Source: Allodiplogaster sudhausi
Lineage: Eukaryota > Nematoda > Chromadorea > Rhabditida > Diplogasteridae
Assembly (NCBI GenBank): GCA_945643635.1
Contig: CALZFC010000027.1
Location: 3,345,501 to 3,409,500 of the forward strand
Length of the DNA: 64,000 nt
Reading direction: 5' to 3'
Both the position numbers and the translations under genes were made by a program. A model generated the notes under the pieces. That model was not told the DNA's origin. It was given only the letters and a program-made list of their open reading frames with translations, and did no database searches. This document shows positions 13,980 to 25,473 of the stretch, in pieces; the first letter of the stretch is position 1, and every line of letters starts with the position of its first letter.

Positions 13980-15241
13980 GATGGCTTCCACAACAGAGAG
14001 TTGTCAATAAAAGTCTGCGAGCGAGTGAAGGCGTACCGCTTCAGCTCACTCGACCTCACCGCCCTCTCAGCATCTGTTACCCTCGCAGTCGAACGTGGTC
14101 TCATTGGGAAAGAGACGATTGAGGTCTTGTTTGCACGAATCACATACAATTATCTGTATCAACATACATGACGCTATTTGCGAAGCCGGGGAACTAATCG
14201 CGTCATACATATATGTATACGTATGTTGTTGTACTAAAAATGTTGCCAAAGATGTGGTTTCCTTGATGCTAGGATGCAGTTAGATTTTGTTTGGTTATCT
14301 GGCAAATTATTTTATAGTTCGGTTTTGTAGCCTGGCTGTTCTCGCGGCCCCGTCTTGGCAGATCTCTTCGCCAACCGATTTCCGATTCTCTACAATGAGA
14401 TGAGGCAGCACTCTTATCGCAGTGTGCATGCAGCCATTGAGGCTGTCGATAGGTAACACGACCCCTTTGGCTGGTTCCATTTATTTTAAACTAAAATGTC
14501 ACTTGTTCCACTATTTGGTGTTTCCGTGGTGGACAAAAAAGTCTTTAAAGGAACCACGCTCTGAATCATTCTACAGTAGTACATTAGGACCAATTTTAAA
14601 GCGCTGCCTCAAACATTTTCTAGTTAGAGAGCCTGTGAAATATGAGGGTGGCCAAAAGCTACGGTGACAAATTTTAACTTTGTAACAAGTAGATACCAAT
14701 GGTTCAAACTTTCTCGAATTACTTTAAAACAGATGTGAAAGAATGCAGGTTCATAAAATTATTGTTAATTATTCAGTGAACTGCTCCTTTAACAGTAAGG
14801 TTAATTGCAAAAAAAAATCAGCGATGTGTCTCGAAAGAACATGATGCTTGACCTAATCTACTTTGGCACAGCATCACTCGTCGTCGAGTCTGGAGATGAA
14901 AGACATAGGAAACTGGTAGGCGGCCGTTTACTCATATCTGATATCAATCGATTCTCTATCGTCACGTTTGAAATGCACAAAGCCAATGTGAAATGTCAAG
15001 CCCTGAATGTCTTGGATATGAGATGTCTAGCATAACAGTGCCCAATCCAACTTTCTGTTTGTCAAGCTGTTTGCGACTTCTTCATCTCTGGCACACATTT
15101 TTCATTCTCAAGTTGCACATACTTTTTAGGTAGAATCTCTGGAGGCTCTCTCCGGTCTTGCAGATTCATTGGGTCTCGGAGGGACGCTTCGTTGTTGCCA
15201 AGTATGCAACAACGATTGTATTGTCCATCTACGTCTCCAGG
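13980..15241 (+). repeat. Internal duplication of the BTB1 exon block in copy 2
   Basis: Four exons repeat those at 12971-13960 in order: one ending at 14123 (ERVKAYRFSSLDLTALSAS), one near 14331-14454 (VLADLFANRFPILYNEM), one near 14821-14913 (LDLIYFGTASLVVES) and one near 15130-15241 (SLGLGGTLRCCQVC). Here the donor after the second exon is an intact GT, whereas the first unit has GG. A transcript joining both blocks would encode three BTB-like domains; skipping the damaged unit would restore the normal two. Confidence 0.75.
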
Positions 15242-16193
15242 TTTGTTAGTCGACTCACAGCGAGGGATTCCGCAACAGGTAGTTGTTAAGGGTTTGGTGA
15301 TTCGAAAAAAATTAATGCGAGAAAAAACTTAATGCGGGCTCGCTTTTCCAGGATTAATCTTGTTTAATGTTCACAATATAATAAAAGCCAAAATAATACT
15401 GGAAAAATAATTCCTTTTTCGATTAAATAAATTTAGATTGGAAACAGCCGCCCGAGCGAAGGCGAAGAGGAGGCGAAAGCGCCTGAGCAGGAGCATCGCA
15501 TCCAATGCGCTGATAAAGTGCAAGTCATTTGTGACAAGTAAGTTATATTTTGCCGTCTTCTTATCAAGTTAAGATTTCGCTTCTTTTTGGAACTTTTCAT
15601 GACGTCACTGGTATTTTCAATTCAAAGAAAGAAGAATGAAATCGTAATATCTCATTTAGACGTGTCTGGGCTGTTCACAGCGCGTACGTCTCGACGATGC
15701 TGGAATACACTCCTTGCTTGACGCTCGAGGATATTTTTGACGTCATTAATTATATCGATTTGCAGTACAACAGAAATTAATTTGTGAAAAAAATCAAATA
15801 ATCAACAAAATAATTTGAATCATCTGTCGTGCGGTTGGTCGACTCTGTACTGCGTAACCCCCATCTGTTATGTGATGAGAACATCAAGACGGTAGTTCTT
15901 CTTCATATTTGCTCATTTTATAATGTTTAAGAGTACTTCCATGCGTTATAATACAGTTTCTTATTACAAGCATTGACCTGATGAGAAATTGCACTTATTT
16001 ACCTTCTTTTTCTAAGAATTTACGTCCCTTTGCTTCCAGTTGAAGTACATCCTCACCTTCGCAGACTTCATGCAGATGAATGCGCTCGCAGAAGACGTGG
16101 CGTACGCTCTTGTTTATAGTGGTGAGGACTGTTATAAAAAAATTAATTGTTCAATTTATTTAGATTTATCTATTGGCAAAGATAATTCTTGAA

Positions 16194-16971
16194 AGAGCTT
16201 CTCAGTAAGGCTCCAGTGGGCCCTGCCCTAGATGCAAGATGACGGATCCAAACTTTGAGAATTTTGTTTGCAAGTTTTGACTGCCCATTTCGCCATTTTT
16301 TGTCGAGTTTTGACTGCCCATTGCGAAAATGGGTTCAAAAGTTGAAAAAAATCTTTTAACCCAGGTCTGGCCTAGAGAGGTTGTTTGACGGGAAAGATTG
16401 TTATTTTGTACGAAAAGATCGATTTTTAGAGTTATCGCATTATGAATTTACCCGATGCAAAATTTTGCTCTTACCGCGAATTCGAAATCAACTTTTCGGT
16501 CAAGTGGGATGTCGAGTTAATGAGCTGAGAATATACATACATATGTTGTGTATAATTTTCTGCTCTACAAGATACAACTACAGGGATATCGTTTTCAGCA
16601 AGTTCTTTCGAACTAACCTTGATAAAATAGGTTATCCTCCATTTTCCAAAATGCTTGAAAATTGGATTTTCAAGATTTTATCAATAAATCGCGCATTGTG
16701 AGAAAATATCATAGATAGCTTTATTGTAGAGAATAAAGTTGTGAAACAAAATCGCCCCGATGAGAGTTGCTGAATTTAAAGCCCGATATGAATTTTCAAA
16801 ACTTGAGCACACTTTTCCTGGAAAGAAAACTTTTATGAAAATAAAAATTTTCCCAAAAAGTTAATAGAAAGGTAATTGGTAATGCCTGATAACATTCTCA
16901 AAGATTGGATACGTCACCTGTATCTTGGGCAGGCCTGTATGAAACTCTCCTTGAGCCTTACTGATAGGCTG
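16194..16971. mobile_element. Non-autonomous TTAA-type element in copy-2 intron
   Basis: Left (CTCAGTAAGGCTCCAGTGGG) and right (CCTTGAGCCTTACTGATAGG) ends are inverted and related to the ends at 21.24-21.29 and 44.37-46.09 kb. The right end is followed by TTAA; the left flank reads TTGA, a possible decayed duplication. Copy 1 lacks it at the same intron position, so it arrived after the duplication or was lost from copy 1. No credible coding region. Confidence 0.6.
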
Positions 16972-17639
16972 TTAAGTGCTTAACGCTTTCTCATAATTAC
17001 AAGACTCCTTTTTCTGCAGCACATTATGCGAATATCAAGGAAACCATCGAGTGCCTCCTGGCATACCCTTCGCTTGAGGATCAACTGGTTCGTTTGCTGA
17101 CCGAGCGACCGCATATTCTTGGTTTGTGGAACGTTGATAATCTGCCCGAAAGGCTGCTCTGCAAGTTCGTTCTTGAGTTTTTTCGTCTTTTTCTCCTTTT
17201 ATTTTTTGCGATGTATCCTTTCCTGAATAATTATATTCATCTTTATTGCAGAATCTGCGACAATTGGGATGAGCGCTTGCTGCTGCCCCTGCCTCAGGAC
17301 CGCCCCCACACGTACGGCTGTCCCGATTTTTGTAACGTCGGACCCAACCGACACGATGTCCTCTTCACCCGTTCTTCGGTAATGGCAGTTTTTTTCTATT
17401 TTGTCGACTTTCTACCAAATCGATTCCGTGGTTGTGACGCATGATTCGGCGGACAACCTCTATAGTACATATATGTATGTATGTATGTAGACCAGCCACT
17501 TCGCGCGCGCCTCACCGGCTGGTTGCTCGGCCGCTTTGCGGCCTCGCTATCTGAAACCTTCGTTGTTGTAAATAGTCTGGAAACTTCCATGTCCCGGGCT
17601 CTGTTCCTTGCGGTACCTCCCTAGACCGTGAGCAGACAT

Positions 17640-18235
17640 TGGTCCCTTCTTTAACCTTCGGGAATATTCCAAGGAACGGGGGCGGACATTGGCCCCTTCC
17701 GGAATGTTCTGGAAAATTCCTCATCCATGGCCGAACTCCGTCCTTTCCGGAATTCACTCGAATATTTCCAGGACCCAGTGCAGCCGTCGGCTCCTTCCAA
17801 AATGTTCTGGAAAATGCCACGTCCCATGGAAGAACTTTGTCCCTTCTGGAACCTTCTCGTATGTTCCATGGACGGAGGCAGACGTTGGCACCTTCCGGAA
17901 TGCTCTGGAAAATTCCATGTCTCGGGTCGGAACTCTGCTGTGGAAAATTCCATGTCTCGGGTCGAAACTCTGCACTCTCCGGATCCTTCTCGAAATTTCC
18001 AAGGACCCGGGGCAGGCGCACGCCTCTTCCGGAACGTTCTGGAAAATCTCGGGGAGAACGTTGTCCCGTTGGGAACCTTCTAGAATGTTCCAGGACCTGG
18101 GGCCGATGTTAGCACCTTCCGGAATCTTCTGAAAATTCACCATCCCGGAGTCGTGAGCCTTCTCGAATATTCCCAGGACCCGGGGCAGACGTTGGCCCCT
18201 TTCGGAATGCTCTGGAAAATTCCGTGGCAATCAGA
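17640..18235. repeat. About 97-bp tandem repeat rich in heat-shock elements
   Basis: A GC-richer block in a copy-2 intron. Roughly six diverged units of about 97 bp begin with versions of CTTCCGGAATGTTCTGGAAA. These are alternating TTC/GAA pentamers at 5-bp spacing, the heat-shock-factor consensus, with up to five contiguous pentamers (for example near 17698-17725). A second HSE-like cluster per unit resembles GGAACCTTCTCGAATATTCC. Overlapping ORFs on both strands are artefacts of the repeat. Confidence 0.8.
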
Positions 18236-19379
18236 AACTCAGGAGCGAAGTCGTATTCGTTGTGGTACAAACGTCGCAGCGTTCGTAGTGGTTTTTAATA
18301 CTTTCAAACTTGGGTAATTAAACCGGAAGGAGCATGGAAGGTTCCAGAACGAAACTGTTACAAAGCCACGCTTAGCGCTTTATTATTAGCAAGATGTTTA
18401 CTAGAGATATTTGCAGATATTTGCGACCGAATATAACATCACTCTGGACAATATTGCATTCGCAGATCGCGCGCAAATTGTTTGCGCAAGTCTGGAAGTG
18501 CTCGCGACCGAGCAGCTCGTCAAAGCGCACGAACTATTCATAGTAAGCTGTTTTTCCTCCATGAAAAAATTAAAGCCCGTTGAATGAACTATCCAATGGC
18601 ACCTCGCTGGTTGTCTATTAATAGTAGTAAGCGACTTATGACCAATCAAATTTATAAGATTACTGCACCCGGTCTAGTACGGAAAATGTTTTCACGTTTG
18701 AACTATAGCCTATTGTGTTGACCACGTCGAGTTGTATACGGTAATTAATGTTGGTGAACAAAATCGAAAAAAAAAAGTTTCCTTGAGCAGATCTTGATCG
18801 AAGGATACTGACATGCTCCCTTAAAATAATATATGTATATATATATATATTTTTTTTAACAGACGCAAAGGTTCCTTGTTGCGTAAAATTATTGATTTGT
18901 TATGCTTTGACTTACCATTAGTGAATATATGTACGTGTTGAACACGTTCCCAACTCGATGAAGTCTACCGCTCCATCCGAAAGGAAGCCGTTTTGTGAGT
19001 GATCTTTCGCTATTCCTTTTCTCTCCTTACTCTTTTTTCAATCATGGCTTGTTGAAATGAGCAAGAGAGATGCCATCTTTTCATTAGCGCTCCGAACGAC
19101 TGGATGGAATCTGACAGCGAAGAGGAAGAGGAGGCTCAGAATTTGGCCGCGGCTTTGAAGGTTCGGCAGCAGTCAGCAATCGAGCGAGAGGTCGATAAAG
19201 GCAATGATGAGCATTAAGCTGATGATCAAAGATATTCATTTCAATTCTTACAGATTACATTTTTTTTATCCATGCCTCATTCCATCCATGTTTTCTTTCG
19301 TATCTGATTTTCGAATCAGAGCGCATTGTTTTTGCCACGTCTCTATAATAAAGGAGCTGTTTACTCGTTTCTTTTACTC

Positions 19380-19695
19380 ATTTGCAGTTAGGCTAATTGG
19401 TATACGTAAACCTAACAGATATTGAATATATCTAGAAGGGTGTAGCAGGAAGCGTGGATGTGTGGTTCATCGTGTTTTATCATGAAACGCCAATGCTTGA
19501 AAGTCTCGAAAGATATTTTAAGGTTGAGCTGTGTTTGTCCATCATTCAACATCCATTACCCTGCATTGACGAGAATGAGGAGTCTATTGAGGAGATGCGA
19601 GCAGCAGCCTTTAATCTCCTTACCTTCTCTCTTTCAGGGCTTGTTGAAAGGAGCAAGAATGAGGATTTTTCATTAGCGCCCTGAACGACTGAACG
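19380..19695 (+). pseudogene. Truncated copy of the RCC1/BTB gene 5' end fused to its 3' end
   Basis: Reads MLESLERYFKVE, then IIQHPLPCIDENEES and EEMRAAAF, matching the copy-2 N-terminal exon. It then jumps to the last-exon region (intron end, APERL-like and acidic-coding remnant). Everything between is deleted. It follows copy 2 in the same orientation. Confidence 0.7.
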
Positions 19696-19713
19696 AGCGA
19701 CTCTGTTAGCGTT

Positions 19714-20948
19714 GTTTTCAGTCAATAACTTTTTTTTACTATAACTGACAAAACACTGAATCATCCATAAGAAAGAGCAGGAAAAACTACACATAATATG
19801 TTCCTACGAGGAAAAATCTCGATTACTTTTTTTGGGTATCGCCATTTGAATATCGGTTTCTAAGCAAATTTCGGGGTTGGCTGCAAACCACGATATCAAG
19901 CAAGCTTCATAAATTCTTAAACTGAATAGTCCAGTCGATGTCATTTTTTATGCTCTTCAAAATGGTATATGATTTGTACATAAAAAAAATTAAGTCTAAA
20001 TTTCGAAAATTGACTTTTTGTGTTTTAGGCCAATTTCTGGTGTTCAAATACGTGTTCTTTGGACCTTTACTGGGTCATGTACTCTGATTTTCAAAATAAT
20101 ATTTAGACTAAAAGAAAGAGCAGCTAAAACTGAGTCGGATATAGCTTTATTACCAAAATCAGAGGATACATTTTTTGGGAACATGTATTTGAATGTTGCC
20201 TGTTGAAGGCGATATTACTGAATATTTCTTAGAAAATATTTCAAAATTGTCATTTTGAAACATCTAGCACCCAATAATGGGTATTCCATGATTCTTTGAA
20301 GTTCTTTTATGATATACCACTCAAAAGTACTCAAAAAGTCATGAAATTTCATTTTACGAGCCTAGATGGCGAAATAAATGTACGAAAACTCCTTCGAAGC
20401 CAACTATCAGGTCACTTGTGAGCCCGAATGCCAAGAAGGTCATAACCATTCGAAAGAGCAGAGACTTTTACATAATATATACACCTATGAAAGAGCAAAA
20501 CCTGTACATGTTTTAGAAATCTTGAAATTTCGAAAAAAATCGACTACAGGTTTCGACTATTTTGAGCTGTTCGGCGAAAGCTGGTAAAAAAGGAAACTAT
20601 GCTCTGAAAACTCAACCATAATGTTAGTTGAGATGAGAAACATGAATTTGATGTTCATTTTCTACTTTTGAGTACCATCCATGGAACGCTTGATCGAAAT
20701 GAAATTTTTTTGCATTTTATATTTCATTCTTCTGGCAAAAAAAAGTAGAAAATGAACATCAAATTCATGTTTCTCATCTCAACAACCCCGAAATTTGCTT
20801 AGAAACCGATGTTCAAATGGCGATACCCAAAAAAAGTAATCGAGATTTTTCCTCGTAGAAACATATTATGTTAGGTTGTCCTGCTCTTTCTTATGGATGA
20901 TTCAGTTTTTTGTAAGTAATAGTAAAAAAAAAGTTATTGACTGAAAAC
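19714..20948. mobile_element. Palindromic element at the centre of the gene array
   Basis: 19714-19880 is inversely repeated at about 20782-20948 (outer end GTTTTCAGTCAATAACTTTT). A second inner inverted pair lies near 20625-20665 and 20743-20785. No transposase is visible. It lies between the plus-oriented and minus-oriented halves of the array. Confidence 0.65.
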
Positions 20949-20999
20949 CACATTTCAAAAAATTAAATTGGGCAAAAGTCATAAAAATAATTTCTTTCG

Positions 21000-21288
21000 A
21001 AAATAGTCACCGCGGACTTTTTTGTGTAGTTCTGAACAAGGAATCTAACATTAAAAAGATTTTCGTGAAATATTATGTATAACTTAAGATATGGTCTCCC
21101 AACGTTTTGGAGCATTTAGACTTTTAACTAACGTAAGAGAAAAAAATTTTCGAAAAATTTTTGACCGCCAAAACTTCGTAATGAACACTATATGCATCCC
21201 TCATAATGTTTTCAAGGTTCTAGGAAAATGAAATTTTTCTTGGGCAGGCGTCTATAGCGGCCTCCTTGAGTCTTACAGAGAGGCACTC
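21000..21288. mobile_element. Right-end fragment of a TTAA-type element
   Basis: GGGCAGGCG...CTCCTTGAGTCTTACAGAGAGGCACTC followed by TTAA matches the right ends at 16.97 and 46.09 kb. No matching left end is found nearby, so the element is truncated or interrupted. The left border given is approximate. Confidence 0.45.
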
Positions 21289-21324
21289 TTAAGCAACTCG
21301 CACCAGAATTGTCCAAGAAGTATA

Positions 21325-21885
21325 TATAGAAAGCTCGCTCGCCGTGCCGTGTTCGCCTCTGTTGTACGCGACAGCATCTTGCTCAATTCAAACTGAGACG
21401 CGCAGCTCGAGGAGATGTCTGAACAATCGACGAAGACGCCACAATACAACACCGCTGCCGTATAGCTTGCCGCATACATATCTAATTCCGAGTACAAACT
21501 GACTCCAAATAAGCAACTCTCTCGTTTATGCTTCCGGAAATTTTTTAACGAAGTTCCAACTAAAATCTTATGAAATATAAACTGATTCTTAAATTTTATA
21601 TAGGCTGCCTCTTCAATGGCTAATTGATACGACCAATTGTAGTGGAAGACAAAAAAGTAAATTCCTCATCGAGATGAAAGAGCCGTCAGACGCCGCGACT
21701 CGCATGTCCATAATGGAGCATTTCTAAGGCACCATTCTGTCGAACAGTGAGGGTGTCCAATGCCCACGGCATTGGACACCCTCCCTGTTCAACAGAACAG
21801 ACACATATATGTATATGAAGCTCAACCTTGAAATCGCTCTCCAGATATTCAAGAATAGGCGACTCCATGATAATTTGTGATTGAA
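21325..21885 (-). pseudogene. Fragment of the RCC1/BTB gene 5' exons, minus strand
   Basis: Minus-strand 21690-21870 resembles the first N-terminal exon (PILEYLESDFKVEL). 21325-21480 resembles the second (GSDV-like, then the VAYNRG...GTASE region) with internal deletions. It sits just downstream of copy 3 in copy 3's orientation, mirroring the fragment that follows copy 2. Confidence 0.6.
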
Positions 21886-24800
21886 AAACAACACCTTTCC
21901 TGTTGCTTCTTACTAGCAATCGTCAATATCAGCTTCGTTTATGCATACCATTAGCCGAATTGCAAATGACGAAAGGAACACATCTTTAATATTGCATGAT
22001 ATTACGAGGCAAAAAAAACAAGAGCTCTGATTTGAAAGCGCAATCACATACTAAAAGCAAACATGGATGGACTGGAACGTGTATTATCTGAATGATTTTC
22101 TTTTGAAAAGGCCACCGTTCGGAAAATGGAAAATAGCAGTCATAATAGAATAAACGCAATGATCCAGTGCTTTCGGACAGGTAAAACGATTAAGTTACCA
22201 GAGTGTAATGAAATCAAGTATCTGAAGCTGGACATTTTGCCTCTGTGTAGATTATGTAATTAAGGTCGAGTATGAGGAGAGCAGGTATTATTGCAGCAGG
22301 AAAATAGGCCAGTCTTCCTCGAGAAGGTCTCAGTGATCATCAGCTTCATGCTCCCCAATGCATTGAATGCCGTCTCCCGCGCTTGCAGACTCATTCCGAA
22401 CCTTCAAAACGGCCATGTTCTGCGCTGTCGCCTCGTCTTCGTTATCGCTGTCAGAGTTGCTCATCCAGTCGTTCACGGCGCTAATGAAAAAAAATTTCCG
22501 TCCTTCTTGCTTTTCCACAAGCCATGACAGAAAGAAGGGAATTGCTCTCGGCGGGTACGGAAGAGCTCGTCGAGTTGCTGAAATGGGAGAGCTGGCAGCG
22601 TATCCACTGAGTCAAAAAATTTAGGAAATCAATAATTTAATATTAAAAAGAACTTTTTACTTTTGTAAATAATAAAAAAAACTTACTCTGAACACTTCGT
22701 TCGCTTTGACGAGCTGCTCTGTAGCGCCCTCCTCTACACTCGCTCCAATAATCTCCGTGCGATCTGCAAATGCCATATCGGCCAGAGTGGAGTTCCGATC
22801 GTCCCAATCCTGCTGCAAATATCTATATCAAATATCTAAACTATAGAATATGTCCGTTGAATCCTCGTACATCACAACAATGACATATGGCTTTGGTAGA
22901 GATTGAACAAAATAAATTTGTAACGACCATTACGGGACGGCCGTAGGAGACGGCGTGTCGGTAGAGTCCGACGTTGCAAAAATCGGGACAGCCGTAGAAC
23001 TTGACAGCGCGATATTCGTCTTCGTCTTCGCTGTCAGACAGCGGCAGCAGCAAGCGTCCCAACTGTCGCAGATTCTGCAAAATACATGGATTAATATTCA
23101 TATACATACATAATTATCCACAACAGGATATTTCTTAAAAATAAAGCAGGAAAAGACAACAAAAAAAAACTCAAGAACGAACTTGCAGAGCAGCGACTCG
23201 GGCAGATTATCCACGTGAACATGCAAGAACACGTGAACACAGTGCAAGAACATGCGGTCGCTCGGACAGCAAGCGAACCAGTTGTCGCTCAAGTCGGGGA
23301 AATGGCAGGAGGCACTCGATGGCTTCCTTGATGTTCCAGTAATGTGCTGAAGTAATGGGAGTATTGTGATTATGAAAAACTTTTCAAAGAGACCTTACCA
23401 TTGCAAATAAGAGTATAGGCTACATCCTCTGCGATTGTTATAATCTGCATGAAATCGGTGAAATTGAGGATGCCCTTCAACTGGAAGCAAATGGAGGCAA
23501 ATTGTTAAAAGAAAAACAAGTGCAATATCTCATCATATCACTTATTGTTATAAGAAACTGCGTTTTAGCGCACATTGTTACTTTATATAGGACGAATAAA
23601 GTAAACGTTAAAACAATCCACCGTTGCATTCTTCTGTTTAAACAACAGGATTGGGTTGCGCAGTAAATAGTCAACCAGTCGCACGAAAGATGATTCGAAC
23701 TAAACATATTCATTTTAAAATATCAGTACGTAATTCAATGACGACAGGAAATATATGGAACCTCGATCGCCAAGCAAGTAGTATATTCTAGCATAGTCGC
23801 AACATACTCACTATGAGCAGCCCAGATATGCCTAAAAATACACTACTTATGTCGTCGTTCTTTATGTTTAAAAAATACCATCCACCACATGAATAGTTTA
23901 AAAAAGGGAATTTATAGCTTGACGAGAAAGTGAGAAATCGCAAAATACAACTTACTTATCACAAATGACTTGCACTCCGTCAGCGCATTGAATGACAAGC
24001 TCGTGCTGAGGTGCCAAGGCGATCGGACCGATTCCGATCTAAAAAAATTTTTCCTTTTTATTTATTTACTTATTTTATCAATACTAAAGATTAAACAAGA
24101 GCAAACCAGAAAAAGAGAGCAGCATCTTTCTTTTCTGACTACTAATTTGTTAGTCCGTTCACACAAACTTCAAGACGTAGATGAATAACACGCTCGTCTT
24201 TGTACTTTTGGCAGCAAAGAACCGACGGCTTTCCGAGACAAAATGAATCTGCCAGCTTGCAGACATCATTCAGTGAATCCATCTAAAACTTGCGAATGAA
24301 CAACATGTGTCGCAAATATCTTGATCATTATAAATTTGGATTACGGATGACCGGGTTAGGCGTCTCATATCCAAGACATTTCACTACACTTTCGCTGGCA
24401 AGATATGTATGTATGTCATGTCCTAGATTTCCTTTGGGCATCACAAAAGGGACGAGAACGAGATTATATATGAGAAATATGAATAAACAACAGCCTACCA
24501 GTGGATCCCAGTTTGCAATATCGCATTCAGGTGGCTCGACGACGAGGGTTGCCGTGCAATTGCAGATAAGTCCCATTATCACGTTCACTTCGGACTCGTC
24601 GCTGATTTTGTTTTAGCAATTAAGTTTTCTAATAAATATTTTTTTATCTACCACTTATGTACGAAACATGGTCTTAGCACGATATAGTGGAAAAAAGTGG
24701 TTTCTTAGCTAAAAACATTTACAACAAAATTAAAAGCATAAAATGGAGCCACGCAAAAGGGGTCACGTTACCTATGGACAGCTTCAATGGCTGCACGCAC

Positions 24801-25027
24801 GCTGGGACAGGTGCGCTGCTTCATTTCATTGTAGAGTGTCGGAAAGCGGTTTTGGAAGAGATCGGCCAAGAAAGGGCCGCGATCACAGCCAGACTAGAAA
24901 AGAAAGCTACAAATTAGTATGCCAGATAGATAAAACATTAACCTCATCTTTTCAGTACTGAAACAAATTATTTGGTCAAGATAAGTCGCATTATTATGCA
25001 ACATAGGCATACATGTTGATCCAGATA

Positions 25028-25473
25028 CCGTATTTTCTCTATTAGTATCCTCCCCTTTATTAGAACCCCCCCCCCCTCTAATTGTGCCCTCCTCTGATAA
25101 ATCCATTGAAAAATAGAACCTCTCCCTCTAGTAAACCCAACCCCCCTCCAATAGAGCCCCCCCCCCTAACAGCCTAATATCTCAGCTCGAGACGTACCGC
25201 GAATGGATCCTGGAGGCATGGGATGCTCTCCCCAATGAACTGATTGCAAATTCATTCAAAATATGTGGGCAAATGGATATTCCAGTGATGATTCGTATGA
25301 ATTCGAGCTACAATTCTTCTTTTTTGGAGAAGAAAATGTTGTTATCAAACTTTTAGTGTCTCACATTGAAAAATAGTACACCTCCCTCTAGTAGAACTCC
25401 TCCCTCTAATAGTGCCCCCTCTCGCAAGGGTATTGAAAAATAGAACCCCGGGGTACTAATAGAGAAAATACGG
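25028..25473. mobile_element. MITE with TACCGTATTTTCTCTATTAG ends
   Basis: Inverted termini (ACCGTATTTTCTCTATTAGT and its complement), bounded by TA, enclose C-rich repeats of the type ATTGAAAAATAGAACC and CCCTCTAATAGTGCCC. It is inside a copy-3 intron and non-coding. Confidence 0.7.

Larger units (their letters stand above)
9567..19217 (+). pseudogene. RCC1-like/BTB protein, copy 2 (probably decayed)
   Basis: Tandem paralogue of copy 1, offset by about 9.74 kb. It keeps nearly every exon: 9904-10074, ~10292, ~10570, ~10829-10990, ~11173-11320, ~11549, 11669-11720, 11918-12006, 12180-12269, 12349-12441, 12544-12666, 12812-12921, 12971-13133, 13260-13384, 13551-13644, 13850-13960 and the downstream BTB2 exons to TAA at 19215-19217. 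Defects seen: an in-frame TAA at 9573-9575, judged against the open equivalent at 19.45 kb; a changed acceptor near 10290 that shifts phase; and a donor GT changed to GG after 13384. BTB1 exons are then repeated at 13.98-15.24 kb. Introns carry a TTAA-type element (16.2-16.97 kb) and a satellite array (17.6-18.2 kb). The tail is acidic (MESDSEEEEEA). It could still be expressed if alternative splice sites or a downstream start are used. Confidence 0.55.

Noticed and set aside
16381..16701. 106-codon ORF in the TTAA-type element
   Set aside because: AT-rich, starts at a non-ATG codon, no domain, and lies in a non-autonomous inverted-end element.
17512..18230. Overlapping ORFs of 100-169 codons on both strands
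   Set aside because: They come from the tandem HSE repeat, which happens to lack stops in several frames; no domain or splice logic.
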